Positions 28,986-41,685 of a DNA stretch of 42,152 nucleotides are shown here, in pieces. Both the position numbers and the translations under genes were made by a program. How positions within the stretch are numbered: the stretch's first letter is position 1; the number at the start of each line of letters is the position of its first letter. The notes beneath the pieces were generated by a model. The model was not told the DNA's origin. It made no database searches and saw only the letters and a list, made by a program, of their open reading frames with translations. The DNA is taken from assembly GCA_022925895.1 (NCBI GenBank), contig JAKSYS010000557.1, positions 1-42,152 of the forward strand, given 5' to 3'. Source of the stretch: Fragilaria crotonensis. Taxonomy: Eukaryota; Bacillariophyta; Fragilariophyceae; Fragilariales; Fragilariaceae.

Positions 28986-30939
28986 TCAATCATCTAAATC
29001 CCATGCCGCCTCAACAAAGGTTGCAGTCATTGCTGCTGGCACTGCAGTGTCATTGTCTTGTTCTCCTCCTCGTGCATCTCGTCCATGCACTAGACCTGCC
29101 TGACTCATGCAAAACGCCAGTAATTGCTTCTCCATTGCCTCTGCTTGGGTGCATTGCCTGTCTTCCTGCACAAGGCTGTAAAGTTCATTGAATCGTGCGA
29201 TTCCCTCATGACTCCACCCACCGTATTTGCAGTGCCCACTTTTTGTTCGTGTGTATGCTCCTCGCTGTCTAGGTTTCGCTTTCTTCTTTCGTTGTCCTTG
29301 CTCTGAATCAGAATCTTCGGCCTCATCAGCAACAGGAGGCATGGATTTCCACTTATCAATATAATTTTCAAACATTAGTAACGCAAATGCCTCGTCACTT
29401 TTTGTGACAATTCTGCCACGACCACCGGGCTCTCTTGCTTCCGAAATCAACTGCCTTGTCTTGTGCTTTCCCCAATACCTCCTTCCGCACACGCATTCCA
29501 AGTATGTTCCAAAAAACCAATAGAAAGCTTGCAACTCGCGTTCCGTTGTGGCTCTTCTCAGCTTACAGAGCTCGTCCATTGTGAACAATTCCTCTCCAGT
29601 CAATTTAAACTTGGCGATGGTTTCTCGAACAATCTTTCCACCCGATTGCTCACAAGAACTTCGTTTGGTGTTCAAGGCTTCATTAAACACGCTCTCGTAT
29701 AGCATCTGGAAATGACCACGCTGCTGTTCCGGCACATTCTCATGATCCATCACCAACCTGATTGCCTGTTGAAAACTCGCATCACTGTTTATAAACTTGA
29801 TCTTCCTGAAGATATCGGATTTGACAAATACTCGTACACGGTCAGTGACATGTTTTTGCCGATTTTTAATTGACTGCGATCGCGACATCCCGCGTATGTG
29901 GAGCGTTTCACCATCAAGTCCCAGAGTTGATGCGGCAGCACTTGTTGGTGCTTTGGCAACAACCGCAACCGTTGGGATTTTACTGGCTGTATGACCCGTA
30001 GTATACTCGTTGTCCCTACGCCCCCTTGGCCTTTCGTACTCCTCGTCGCTTGAAGTTGACAAATCCTCCTGATCACAATCCACCACTGCTTCTTCATTTT
30101 CATTGTCCACAAGAATGTCATCGTCATCATCTGATGATGAATGGTCAGCAGTATGGTAGCTAGTTTCATATTCCTCGTCATCATCAACATCGTCCCTATT
30201 GACATAGCGTGGTGGATCTGGTGAATGATTAGCAGCGGAGTTTTGCTCTTCTTCTTCCTCTTCCTTTACACGTGGTTTTGGATTATGTTTCGTACCCACT
30301 GTACGTACCAAAACAATTTCTGCCACCGATGATTTATCGTCATCCGATGTTTGCTCTTCCTCTTCTTCAGGTGGTGCCGGGTTACGCCTTGTCACCACCC
30401 TACGTGCCACCGTCTTCTTCACAAGTTTTGCCACTTTTGCTGCGCCCTTACTCGATTTGTTGGTAGTATTCGTGCTTACCTGCGGGTTCTTGTTCTTCTC
30501 TTCTTGTCGTCGGTATTAAGTGAATCAGCAGCAGCGGTTCGCTCATCAATTGGAGCCGCAGCAGTGGTTCCCTCATCATTCTGGTTGGTACTAGTACTTA
30601 CAACATTCTTCTTACTTTTTTCATTCGTCTTGTTCGTTTGTCTTGTTCGTACCTTTTCATTCGTCTTGTTTGTACCTTTTTCGTCTTGTTCGTACCTTTT
30701 CATTCGTCTTGTTCGTACCTTTTTCATTCGTCTTGTTCTTTGGATTCTGGTTCAGTTGCCTCCTTGCAGTCTTCTGGAACTCCTCCTCAATCGCCGCCAC
30801 TCTTGTCGCCTTCGCTTCTTTTTTACGGGTGCGAGGACTTGCGACGAGGAGGAATCATCATCTCCTCCGGTGGACCCTCGTCTTCCGAAGCTGTCTCCTC
30901 CGGTGGACCGTTGTCTTTCGTAGCTGGCAATGGACCCAT
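28986..30939 (-). CDS. Acidic TE-linked protein with SDEAF motif (unknown function; 5' part frame-broken)
   Basis: The main frame is open for 482 codons (30434-28986). Order: basic start (KKTVARRVVTRR), two acidic tracts with Asp/Glu/Ser runs (about 20-140), a region with RVRVFVKSDIFRKIKF (about 205), a Cys-containing segment ECVCGRRYW, then KSDEAFALLMFENYIDKW, a KYGGWSHEGIARFNELY motif and a short C-terminal end. This frame has no ATG at its 5' end. The likely start is the ATG at 30939 (MGPLPATKDN), connected through two other frames. One break is near 30835 (a run of A) and one near 30500, where a GTAAGC donor-like site also occurs, so frameshift or short intron cannot be told apart. It is a paralogue of the pseudogene at 4635-6134. 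Both lie next to transposase-type genes, suggesting a transposon-borne accessory gene. No catalytic motif recognised. Confidence 0.5.
30610..30740 (-). repeat. ~24-bp tandem repeat in the N-terminal coding part
   Basis: Five or so units of cttttcattcgtcttgttcg-type sequence (plus strand) encode Lys/Thr/Asn/Arg-rich repeats such as NKTNEKGTNK. Unit length varies by a few bases, shifting frames between units. Confidence 0.85.
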
Positions 30940-32059
30940 GATGGATGTACACAAGAAGGAGAGTGGGAAGTGGTAGTCTTATCAAACTATTAAACTATTG
31001 ATGAACAGCAAATTCTATGCGATATGTTGCAAGGCTACTATTGCGTGCTTAGTATGTTTTGCCTTGTTTGAATGAAGTCGTGCATTGTTGAACAATCTTG
31101 TGAACATATCTTTTGAAATCGCATATATTGACCCTTGTATAGTGATTATGTAATTAATCCACCTTAAACTTCAATCTGTATTGTAATATAGTTTGTTTAT
31201 TGTCAGTTGATGTTTCATAATGTTTCGCGTGACAAGTTACTTCGACTAATTTGGGTACTAATCATACTATTCAAGTAACATGTGTTTTGGCATTGTTTCT
31301 GTAAATATGGTGCGTCCGTTACATTTTATATCATATTAATCATTATAATGTTACATACGTTCTTCCATACGCCACAAATTTTTCGCGATACAAAATAATA
31401 TCACATTAGTACATATTAAATTTTTCTATCTACAATACTTTGGTATACTACTCTGCGTAGTATACATCTGCATTGTTGTTTATCACATATCGGTCATGTG
31501 ATAAACACACTCATTTTACGGCGTAGCTATTTGGTATGCACCGACCATGTGCTCGCCACCCTTGCCGTGTGTATTGAGAGTACTTAGAGTGATTTCTGTG
31601 CTCCTGAACTTTTTGGGTCAAGTCACATGGTATACATTACCTATAAAATGTATGCATTAAAAAAATGTACTTAGAGTAAAGTACTCAGAGTAATTTTTAA
31701 GTCTTCAGTATGTGTCGTACACGCTGTACTACGTCGTTGCCATTCGCAAGTGTATGGCTTTCTATCACTCACAGTTTGTACACAACCTTTCAAATTGTGT
31801 TCTTTGAAGCACTTTGCAAGAAGTAGCTTATCACTGTCGGATCGTTCTCTTGTGTTGTTGTCGCATCCTTTCCTCCTGCCATACAGCGGAGAGTGGAGGT
31901 TGTTTCATCCATCACGCGCTCGTTGCACTGCCATACAGCAGTGAGAGGTTCTGAACAAGACATTTTTTCCTTTTCCTGCCATACTCGTCCAATCGACGTG
32001 ATAGTGATCTGATTGCGAAGTCGAAGAGAACATCGCCTTGCCAGGCATCAGTTTTGAGC
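30940..32059. other. AT-rich intergenic region
   Basis: No supportable gene. It contains a short hairpin at 31443-31465 (gtatacta-ctctgcg-tagtatac) and repeated gtact(c/t)agagt words around 31577-31700. It probably includes the promoter of the gene starting at 32060. Confidence 0.4.
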
Positions 32060-34222
<2,163 letters not shown>

Positions 34223-34480
34223 TGATTCTTGCGAGAAAGAAGTTGGCGATCATCAGAATGGAGACAGTAGCGTTCAGTAGTGGCCATGGAGGATGGTGCC
34301 GCAATGCGCATGAGCAGCATGACCAGAAGACGCACAAGGACTGCAGGCCTGATACACCTTGCCCTTGTTGACTGGAGCCAAGAAGGGGGCTGTATGACGA
34401 AGTCCGCCACTTACTACTACAGGATGATCGCAGGCTTGAAATGTCATTCATGAATAAATGCTTGTCTATTGTTGGATTCT
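34223..34480. other. Convergent intergenic spacer
   Basis: Lies between the plus-strand gene ending near 34222 and the minus-strand acidic tail ending at 34481. No feature seen. Confidence 0.4.
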
Positions 34481-34828
34481 TTAGTACCTCCTACGCTTCT
34501 TCTTGTTCGCGTAAGGTTGCACCACTACCCCATCAGAATCTTCTTTGTTGTGGACGCTGTCATATTCATCATTGGCACCATCCTCTTCTCTTGTCACTTC
34601 CATCAACTTATCCTTCCTCATTCTTCTCTTCATCTTCGTCGTCATCAACTTCATCTTCGTCGTCAACTTCATCTTCATCATCAACATCATCTTCGTCGTC
34701 ACCATCATCTTGTCATCAAATCTTCATCATCAACATCATCTTCGTTGTCAACATCATCTTCTTCGTCAACATCCTCTTCATCATTCAACTTCATTTTCAT
34801 TGAAACCTCTTCCTCCTCGTAGTCACTT
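34481..34828 (-). pseudogene. Acidic C-terminal tail of a gene interrupted by the copia element
   Basis: Immediately left of the LTR, minus-strand sequence encodes a long acidic tract (DEEDVDEEDDVDNEDD). With frame changes near 34705 and 34630 it reaches DGVVVQPYANKKKRRRY and a stop at 34481-34483. The acidic tract followed by a basic KKKRRR end looks like the C-terminus of a nuclear protein. The upstream coding part would lie beyond the copia element, outside the window. The (gat/gaa)-rich repeats make indels likely, so frame breaks here are weak evidence of decay. Identity unknown. Confidence 0.4.
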
Positions 34829-35294
34829 TGTGATCTCCTTCCAAGTATCAGAGCGCTCACGCTCGGGGTGTAGAAAGGAGAATGGAGGGTCCACGAATCG
34901 TCCATCGTCAGAAGCACACACGAGTACCGGAGAACGGTAAGCAATCCTCTTGGCAATGGCGGTTCGGCGTTTGTAGTATGCGGCGTGTAGTTCGATGTGA
35001 GATGGACAATGTCGTGGAGGTGCTTGTGTAACGATAAACCTTGTACCTCTATACCCTTACGATCGATGACCGGCAAGAGTGCAATTGAAGTAATAAAAGG
35101 ATTAAAGTAGAAGTTGTGAGTGGAGTACATGAGAGGTACTCCACTAATTAGACTATCTACATACCTGACTTAGTAACAGGTATGTCGGGTGCATACGCAC
35201 CGGGCAGTACCGTATTGTGAATACGGTACCAAACAGCACGGTGCTATACACGTACCATGGACATATTGTAAGTCGTGACAAACATGCAGTAACA
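34829..35294 (-). repeat. 3' LTR of the copia element
   Basis: 466 bp, TG...CA ends on the coding strand; direct copy of 41686-42149. Contains a chain of hairpins at 35119-35229. Confidence 0.95.
35119..35229. other. Chain of hairpins within the LTR
   Basis: In order: a 10-bp stem, agtggagtac/gtactccact, with a 7-nt loop (35119-35145); a 9-bp stem, acatacctg/caggtatgt, with a 9-nt loop (35159-35185); a 5-bp stem, ggtgc/gcacc, with a 4-nt loop (35188-35201); and a 10-bp stem, gtaccgtatt/aatacggtac, with a 3-nt loop (35207-35229). The other LTR holds the same series, except that indels disturb the third and fourth hairpins. Confidence 0.8.
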
Positions 35295-35304
35295 CACTCC
35301 CCAT
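35295..35304 (-). promoter_or_regulatory. Polypurine tract
   Basis: On the coding strand, atggggagtg lies directly before the 3' LTR. This is the expected place and composition for the plus-strand primer site. Confidence 0.6.
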
Positions 35305-35379
35305 TGTATGCGTCATGAAGACAAAAGCAAAACAATGAGTATATAGGAATGCATTCGGGAGAACGGCAACAATTGACAT

Positions 35380-35966
35380 TTAGTCGCGTGTCATCCAAGG
35401 CGCGCCATAGTGTCCCATCAAACGACGAACGTGTCGGAAGTGCAGCGTGGTGCCGAGCGCTTTGGTGAGCGTCCGCTGGGTTGATGATACCGGGATGTGA
35501 CAAAGAATGATATCGCCGTTGGCTTTCCATTCTTGAATCGCGAAGTGTTGAATATCAATGTGTCGCGAGCGTGGAGTTGGTCGGCTCGAATTGATCATCA
35601 GAATCGCAGCTTGATTGTCCTCATACAAGATCGTCGGCCCGGGTTGTTCGTAATCCAACTCATGGAGGATGGACCGCAGGTACTTGGCGATCTTGGCGGC
35701 TTGACGGCGGCGATAAACTCGGCTTCGGTTGAGCTCGTGGAGACAGTGGACTGGACTTTCGACTTGTACGCAATCGGTCCACCGCAGAGCATGAAAGCGA
35801 GACCGGTGATCGAGCGTCGTGTGCTGAGATCCGTGGCATGAGCAGCGTCAACGTAACCGGCGAGGAGGTGGGCGATTGCGGCTGAGGGAAGTCGGGCAAC
35901 GAAGTGTCGGACACCAGGACGATGAAGTCTCCAACTGGGAAGGTATCGATCGGAGCAGGACGCCAA
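35380..35966 (-). pseudogene. Copia RNase H domain (frame-broken)
   Basis: This is the part of pol that degrades RNA in RNA:DNA hybrids. The first segment has GYVDAAHATDLSTRRSITG, and SSTEAEFIAA gives the second acidic residue. A frame change near 35660 leads to ILYEDNQAAILMINSSRPTP, then RSRHIDIQHFAIQEW and TKALGTTLHFRH...GHYG, ending at a stop at 35380. These are the classic copia RNase H blocks (D...E...D). The preceding RT frame enters this domain in another frame near 35900. Both breaks are single-base shifts, so they may be assembly errors. Confidence 0.85.
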
Positions 35967-37400
35967 AAAATCAGTCCCCAGTCCTTTGTCATGCGCAGGT
36001 ATCGTGCAAGGCGACGCAAAGAATCAAAATGAATCTTGACAGGGTGATCCGAAAAACGAGCAAGGAGCGTGACGGCGAAACCAATGTCGATGCGGGCCAC
36101 AACGTAAACGTAGATCACACAACCGAGAATGCTGCGATAAGAGAATCCGGCATTGTCCTCGTATTCCATGAGTGCGGTAGCGGTTGCGGTGGCAGCGTTA
36201 TCATAGTCAAGGAATAGTTGCGGGATCGTCGACATGGCGATGGGTTCGATTGGGCGCTCGCTGGATTCGCGGTTGCCTGGTGAGGACCATCCGTAGTGTT
36301 CGAGGAACCGGTCGATATACGATTCGCAGGTCACTTGGATATAGTGGCGAGATTGAATGATGTCAACACCATTGAATGAGTTGAGGACCCCTTCATCGCG
36401 TAGATCAATCTTGTCCTCCGCACAGATAACTGCGACCAATTTCCGAATTGATTCAACATTGCGGCATCCGATGGCTAGATCATCCACTTGTCGAGAGATA
36501 AGCATCTTCCATCCATCGTACGTTCCGTGGTACAAGCTGCGTTCGTGCGTGGTCGATTTGAAGCCATGCCGATGCAGGACCTTGTTTATGAAACGCTCCC
36601 ATAAGGCACCGGATTCTGGATGACCTTGCAACGCGTGTTGGACTGGGAGCACATGATCACGAGGCACGTTAAAACCGTTGCGAAGGAGGAACCAGTCGGC
36701 GTACGGTTGGTCGATGTATACGAACGTAGGCTGGTCGGGAGGTGGCGAGTTGGCGTAGGCGTTTGTCGCGTCGACCTTGATGCAAATGTATCCCTCGTTC
36801 GCACACAGGGCAATGAACATCCGCATGCAGGGTTGCTCGATGCATGAAGAGTATGTGTTTGCAAGTTTCAAGGCGGGGGCGGCGCGAGGGGATCCATCAC
36901 AACAATTGCGTGCCTTTCGAGTTCCATCGGCCTTGATGGAGTAATTCCAATGCTGGCGGAGAATAATGGCGCCGGCAGGTGGGTAGACGGCGGGTCCGTA
37001 CATCTCCTGTTTGGCCATGGAGTCGAGTTGCTTTGCTTCAGCCAGTTGCCAATCTTTCCAGTTTGATAAACGCTGTAGCTTGCGACGCGTAAAACTACCA
37101 AGAGCCTGTTCTTCTTCCGTCCCAAAAGCAGTAGTATTCAGGCTGCGCATCATGAGCAGGAGCTGGTCGTGTGGGAGAGGCTCATGCATCGTGATTGCGA
37201 TACGGGGCTCCGGTGCTGTTGCGTTTGGGACAGGGAGAGACGAAGGCGCCGAGGGGGCGGGGCCACGAAGGAGATCGATGAGACGTAGCTGATCAACGGA
37301 CAAGTGAAGCGGGCTGTCGTTCGGGCGAGCGCTGACCGGGATATAGCGGTCAGGCGCGAAAACGATCGTGAACGAAGCGGCGTCTGACGCAGCGACACCG
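35900..37400 (-). CDS. Copia reverse transcriptase domain
   Basis: A continuous minus-strand frame (part of the 660-codon frame starting at 37642) containing the copia RT blocks: YGPAVYPPAGAI...RQHWNYSIKADG, NTYSSCIEQP, KVDATNAYANSPPP (catalytic Asp, about residue 290), ALQGHPESGALWERF, RQVDDLAIGC (the xVDD active site, about residue 385), and the connection region FSYRSILGCVIYVYVVARID and RLARYLRMTKDWGLIFWR. The catalytic residues are intact. The frame leaves the protein-like register near 35900, where the RNase H continues in a different frame. Confidence 0.92.
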
Positions 37401-37576
37401 GTCAAAGCGAGGATGATCGACTCGCACGAGAAAACGGAGATGCCATCGATGGATACGATGTAGGCGCCGATGTATTTGCGACGCACATTTCGGATGCGAG
37501 CGGCCGAGGAGCTGGGGGCGACGCCAGAGAGGTAGCCCCGCTTGCGTATGTGACACGCGGAGATTTCAAAACCGAG
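37397..37576 (-). CDS. PDZ-like segment between integrase and RT of the copia polyprotein
   Basis: The segment runs from LGFEISACHIRKRGYLSGV through APSSSAARIRNVRRKYIGAY to IVSIDGISVFSCESIILALT. The order 'LG(F/l)', then G-x-V-x-x-x-S-x-A-A, then IG-x-x-I-x-x-I-(D/N)-G-x-x-V, then a helix is the PDZ fold signature. It is part of the same frame as the RT (start 37642). It lies after the integrase C-terminal region, where the integrase frame overlaps in another register. The fold is inferred from spacing. Confidence 0.45.
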
Positions 37577-38838
37577 GGTTGGGTGGTCGCATTTGATTGC
37601 TTGCGTGATGGAGTCGAGGCGGTGGAACGGGTCGTCGGACACCTCAAGGTTGAGGAGAGCGAAGGACGTTCAGCGGGGACGACGCCGTCAGGGGACAGGA
37701 GACGGAGGGCTTGCACGTTGGGCGGAGCGTCGGCGAGATCATTCATACCTTCGTCGAAACGAGCGTGTGTTGCAGTTTTGACGAGGGAACTGGCCAGATC
37801 AAAATAGTACAAGATTTTGAGTGAGCGAGAATAGCCGAGGAACACGCCAAGTCGCGAGTTGGGAACAACACGTCCGTAGCGTGTCGTAGTGGGACGCACG
37901 TGGACGCGGCAACCGAAGGTTCGTAGCTTGGACAAATCCGGGAGTTCGCCACCACATAATTCATGAGGACTGGACAAACGGGCGCCGTGGGGGATAAAAT
38001 TGTATAAGCGCACGAAATGATAGAACGCATACGGCCAGAAAGCGGGACGGAGATTGGCGCCAGTCAACATGGCGCGCAAAGCATCACCGATAGTTTGGTG
38101 AGGGCGTTCGCCAGGGCCATTTTGGTGAGACGAGTCAGGGCCAGTGAGTTGGGTCTGATAACCAAAATTGGCGAATGTATCAAGGATTTCCCGACAACGT
38201 CCAAGTTCCCCTCCACCATCCATTCGAACATATTTACCGGCGCAGGTGGGCGCGTTGTTTGCGAGCCATTGGTTCAACCAATCCACCGGCGGGGCTTTGG
38301 TCGCAAAGGCGCGGCCAATCAACCGACCACTGAAATGATCGGTGATCAAAACGTAGCAAGTTTCGCCGTTGTGGCCAACCAAATTATCAAAACGCTTGGA
38401 ATCGGAGCTCTTCTGGACCATGAAAGCGAAGTCGATGCCAAGGCCTTGAAGGCATGCGGTGGCGGTCATGGTGTTGGCATGGCCGCGCGGTGTCTTGCGG
38501 AGCTTGGAAGCCATACAAACCGCGCACTCGTCGATGGTGTCAGGGAGGCTAAGCGCCGGCATGCCACGAGTATGCTTGTGGAGTTCGGAGAGCCGGCGAA
38601 AGTTCAAATGACCGAGACGTTGGTGCCACAGCATACGGAGGGCGGAGCGTCCAAGGGCATGCACAGTGAAAAACTCGTCGATAGCGGATCCAGAGCCGTC
38701 CTGAAACTCCGGAGAGGTGGGACGAATTTGGGGCACCGAGACCGGATGGGTGGCAAACGACGATGGACAGTGTGCGGAGGGAGGCGCAACAGCGATGGTC
38801 AGAGGGTCAACCACAAAACGCTGGGGTCCGCATGGCAA
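37402..38838 (-). CDS. Copia integrase domain
   Basis: A 478-codon open frame. Zinc-binding HHCC: H72 and H76 in WHQRLGHLNF, C105 and C108 in CAVC. Catalytic triad: D136 in GLGIDF, D207 in YVRMDGGGE, and E244 in NGPGERPHQ, giving roughly the D,D35E spacing of retroviral-type integrases. A GKR-type copia C-terminal block follows (FGCRVHV, LGVFLGYS). The enzyme inserts element cDNA into host DNA. After about residue 385 the frame loses protein-like character, and the true reading continues in the frame that starts at 37642, so one base is out of register near 37620. The upstream border with the protease region is near 38840. Confidence 0.92.
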   Translation of the reverse strand: MPCGPQRFVVDPLTIAVAPPSAHCPSSFATHPVSVPQIRPTSPEFQDGSGSAIDEFFTVHALGRSALRMLWHQRLGHLNFRRLSELHKHTRGMPALSLPDTIDECAVCMASKLRKTPRGHANTMTATACLQGLGIDFAFMVQKSSDSKRFDNLVGHNGETCYVLITDHFSGRLIGRAFATKAPPVDWLNQWLANNAPTCAGKYVRMDGGGELGRCREILDTFANFGYQTQLTGPDSSHQNGPGERPHQTIGDALRAMLTGANLRPAFWPYAFYHFVRLYNFIPHGARLSSPHELCGGELPDLSKLRTFGCRVHVRPTTTRYGRVVPNSRLGVFLGYSRSLKILYYFDLASSLVKTATHARFDEGMNDLADAPPNVQALRLLSPDGVVPAERPSLSSTLRCPTTRSTASTPSRKQSNATTQPSVLKSPRVTYASGATSLASPPAPRPLASEMCVANTSAPTSYPSMASPFSRASRSSSL

Positions 38839-38839
38839 T

Positions 38840-39350
38840 GGGGCGATGTGAGCATCTGTCGACGGGACGAAGAGGGGAATCGGTGAAGGTGAGACCGCCT
38901 CGGAGACGAGTAGGTTGTAGACTGATACAGATATCTTCGGTGGTCTGCGTGGATGCGTTGCCAGGGAAGCGGATCAGACCGATGCGATCTTCGGAACTGT
39001 TCATGCTGTAGCCATCGCTTGCAAGTTGCTTTGCAATCGCGCAGTGGCTGATGATGACACCGGGGATAGACGCGGTGTGATATGTTCGGACGAAAACACA
39101 GCACTGCGTGAAACTGGATGCGTTCAACGAAGTCACGACAGCAAACGACGGAACACGGAAGGCAGGAAGACACAGGAACCCAACGCCATCGGGGTGATGC
39201 GAGTGGCTACCGGCATCAAAGAGGCGAACCTTGGTGTTCGACTTTGCAAGGGCACGATACGAGAAGAGGAGGAAGCGTCGCTCGTTGTACACGCCATAGA
39301 ACCGTTGTCGGCATGTGCATAGATCGCGCGCGAGTTGGTGTCATACGTTT
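38840..39350 (-). pseudogene. Copia aspartic protease region (frame-broken)
   Basis: On the minus strand, the segment AHADNGSMACTTSDAS (about 39265-39315) places a D-N-G-S motif where copia proteases have D-(S/T)-G. A frame change near 39270 leads to FSYRALAKSNTKVRLFDAG, and then VIISHCAIAKQLASDGYSMN. The region lies between the gag zinc knuckle and the integrase, as expected. A D-N-G-S active site would be atypical; the assignment rests mainly on position. Confidence 0.5.
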
Positions 39351-39545
39351 CGGATAACCGACGGAATAGGAAACTCTCGGTCAACCGCTGGAATTTCCGA
39401 TGAAACCTCAAGTAGAGTGCCTTCGTCACAAATGGATTCGAAGAATGGGACGGTTGTGTCGATGTTAGCACAAGACTGAAGGTCAATGGGTTCGAAACAA
39501 AGATCAAAGTCGTCCGATGATTCCGGAAGGATCCACGCAAAGCAT

Positions 39546-41623
39546 TCAATTGATAACCGTCGGGTGAGACGTCGTCGTCTTCAGTGGCAGGAGTGGCGTC
39601 GTTACTATGGGATCGAGGTTGTACCTCGGTGACATCCGAATCTTCGGAGGTTGGTTTCGAAAGGATGCTGCGAACCGTGCGAACCCCGGGGATGGACGCC
39701 CATCGGCATTTCGAATGTTGATGCGGCTGCGGAAGTGGGAGTGCGCAGCGGCGACTTGACTCTTTAGCTGTGGATGACGTTGCGCGAGACTCTCCGCGAC
39801 GATGTAGTCCACAAAACGATTGCAATCGGTCAAGGTGTGACCGGTTTGGTGGCATCAAGGCACGTGGCCGAATTAGCCTGGTTATGCGACATCGCCCGAA
39901 CCAGAAGATCTACTTCGTGTTCACCCAAGCAGTCTGTCGTTCCGAAGAGAGCATCGGGGGACAGAGGGGCAGTTTCGATGCGTCGCACGACTTGGTTCGA
40001 CGGAGAGTACCGATCCCTTGTGCTGGTGGGCGGTGGAGCTGTGACGTCACGTCCGATCTCAATGGAGTATTGGACGAAAGTCGTGGCAAGTTGTGACATC
40101 GTGAGGTGGAATGGGAGTGTATCCGAGGTGCGACCCGTGCGGCGGTCGCGTTCCACTAGGCGACGGAACTCAGATCGCCACTCAGTGGCGAGATTACGAA
40201 CACTGAGATCGAGAGCTTCATACTCAGAGTAGTTGCGACCAGCGATTCTCTCACGAGCCATGAAATCCTGAAGGCGGCGCAAATAGGAGCTGAAGAGTTC
40301 TGCACGACGCTGCCGGGGATCTCGTTGACTGTATGCAGGGCTGCCTGGAGACGTGGATGGTGGAGTCGGAGCAAAGAATAGATCGCATCATACCCTGCGT
40401 TGGCTGCGCAACCTTGGACTGCACTGTGTTCTCTGCTACCGGCGGGAATACGGTCTCTTGCGAAAGGACGCCGTAAAGCAAAGACGACATGAACGTATCT
40501 TGAGCTCGGACGGATGCAGGAGCATCAACCACCAGCTGCCGTGGATATTGTCCTGTTCCACGGATTCGTATGGCGGGCACCACAGCCCCCACTGTAAACA
40601 GGTTGCACAGAACAACTTGTACCAGTGGATGAAAGAGTCCTGGCGTGCCGAGTCAAACTTTGGGACAATCGTCTTTCTGAAGTCTTTGTATCTGACTTCG
40701 GAAGACATGAACTGTCGCATGTAGTCTTCGAAAGATTCCGCACCCGAAGTGATCGGCGCATGCGAGTTCATGGTACGCCCCGATGCCTGCGTGTACTGGG
40801 TGCGTGGAGTGCCATGTTCGTTGTCTTGGAAGACAAGGCGACCTCGAGGTCCGCGGGGTTCAGTAGACGCCAGATAGGAGGCACGGTTGTTTTCGTCGGC
40901 TTGAGCTCTGGTCGTGTGTTCGGGCACATCGACAGGTAAACCTCGGAAGCTAGCACCGCCTTGTATACCAGCAGTCGGCGAGTTGCGTTCGACGAGAGGG
41001 GTCGCTGGAGTGCGCTCCTCGACGTTGTCTAGCAAAGGTGGCCCAGTGAAAGGAGAGCGGCATTGATCTCGTCTCGTTCCGCCGATGAAGCTGAGCTCCC
41101 TTGTGGGGCCACGGATGATCGGGGTGTCCCCGATAAACCAGTCTGGGATTCTCGCCGATCGCTTCGTTCGTCCTCTTCGTTCAATCCTCCAATGACGGAG
41201 GGGACCGTGGGTGGAAGCGAGATTGTTGAGGAGCTTGGAGATCGGGATCTGGAAGCGTATCAAAATCTTGACGCCAATGGGATTTGTGACGTTTGGGCGA
41301 TCTCGAATTGTTCGTTCAATTAAACGTTGCAAAGCCGGCTTTCGCAGGGACTGAACGGTACCGTCCGCTTTCCGATGGAATGTAGCAAAACCGGCGTCAA
41401 ACAGTGGAGTGGTTGATTGATCGTCCAACCAAATAGTGTCTTCAAGTTGTTGAGAGATGTATGTCCTGAGTACAACAAGATAGTCATCGATCAGTACCGA
41501 ATTGACTGTATCGAATATCTCTGTGAGTGGCACATCTGCCACCGGACAGTCTTCAATATCAACTTCCATAACGACATGGTCATCAGGGTGATATAATCTC
41601 CCTGGCGCCGTCAAATCGGTCAT
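39546..41623 (-). pseudogene. Copia gag (capsid/nucleocapsid), frame-broken
   Basis: Starts at the ATG at 41623 (MTDLTAPGRLYHPDDHVV), the first Met after the primer-binding site. Protein-like segments run through at least four frames: the first to about 40560 (WYKLFCATCLQWGLWCPPY), then QDTFMSSLLYGVLSQETVF, LRLHHPRLQAALHTVNEIP and RRLQDFMARERIAGRNY. A nucleocapsid zinc knuckle of CX2CX4HX4C form lies at 39822-39862 (CHQTGHTLTDC preceded by C-L with a one-base loss). The repeated single-base shifts, without accompanying stop substitutions, look like indel errors. Gag would form the virus-like particle that packages the element RNA. Confidence 0.75.
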
Positions 41624-41670
41624 CTTGGTGCGTTGAAACTTGTTAGCCACTAGAAATAATACCGAAGGTA

Positions 41671-41685
41671 TTTGGGCTCATAACC
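41671..41685 (+). promoter_or_regulatory. Primer-binding site matching the anticodon arm of tRNA-Met
   Basis: Directly next to the 5' LTR, the plus strand reads tttgggctcataacc; the element RNA carries the complement (GGTTATGAGCCC). The 12-nt core gggctcataacc looks like an initiator tRNA-Met anticodon stem-loop around CAT, not like a tRNA 3' CCA end. This fits priming by a cleaved 5' half-tRNA, as known for Drosophila copia. Confidence 0.6.

Noticed and set aside
30610-30740. Regular repeats considered as a CRISPR-like array.
   Set aside because: Units are directly tandem with no unique spacers and lie within a Lys/Asn/Thr-rich coding region.
38017-38886. 289-codon plus-strand frame antisense to the integrase.
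   Set aside because: Antisense to well-supported copia integrase motifs; composition explained by GC-rich coding on the other strand.
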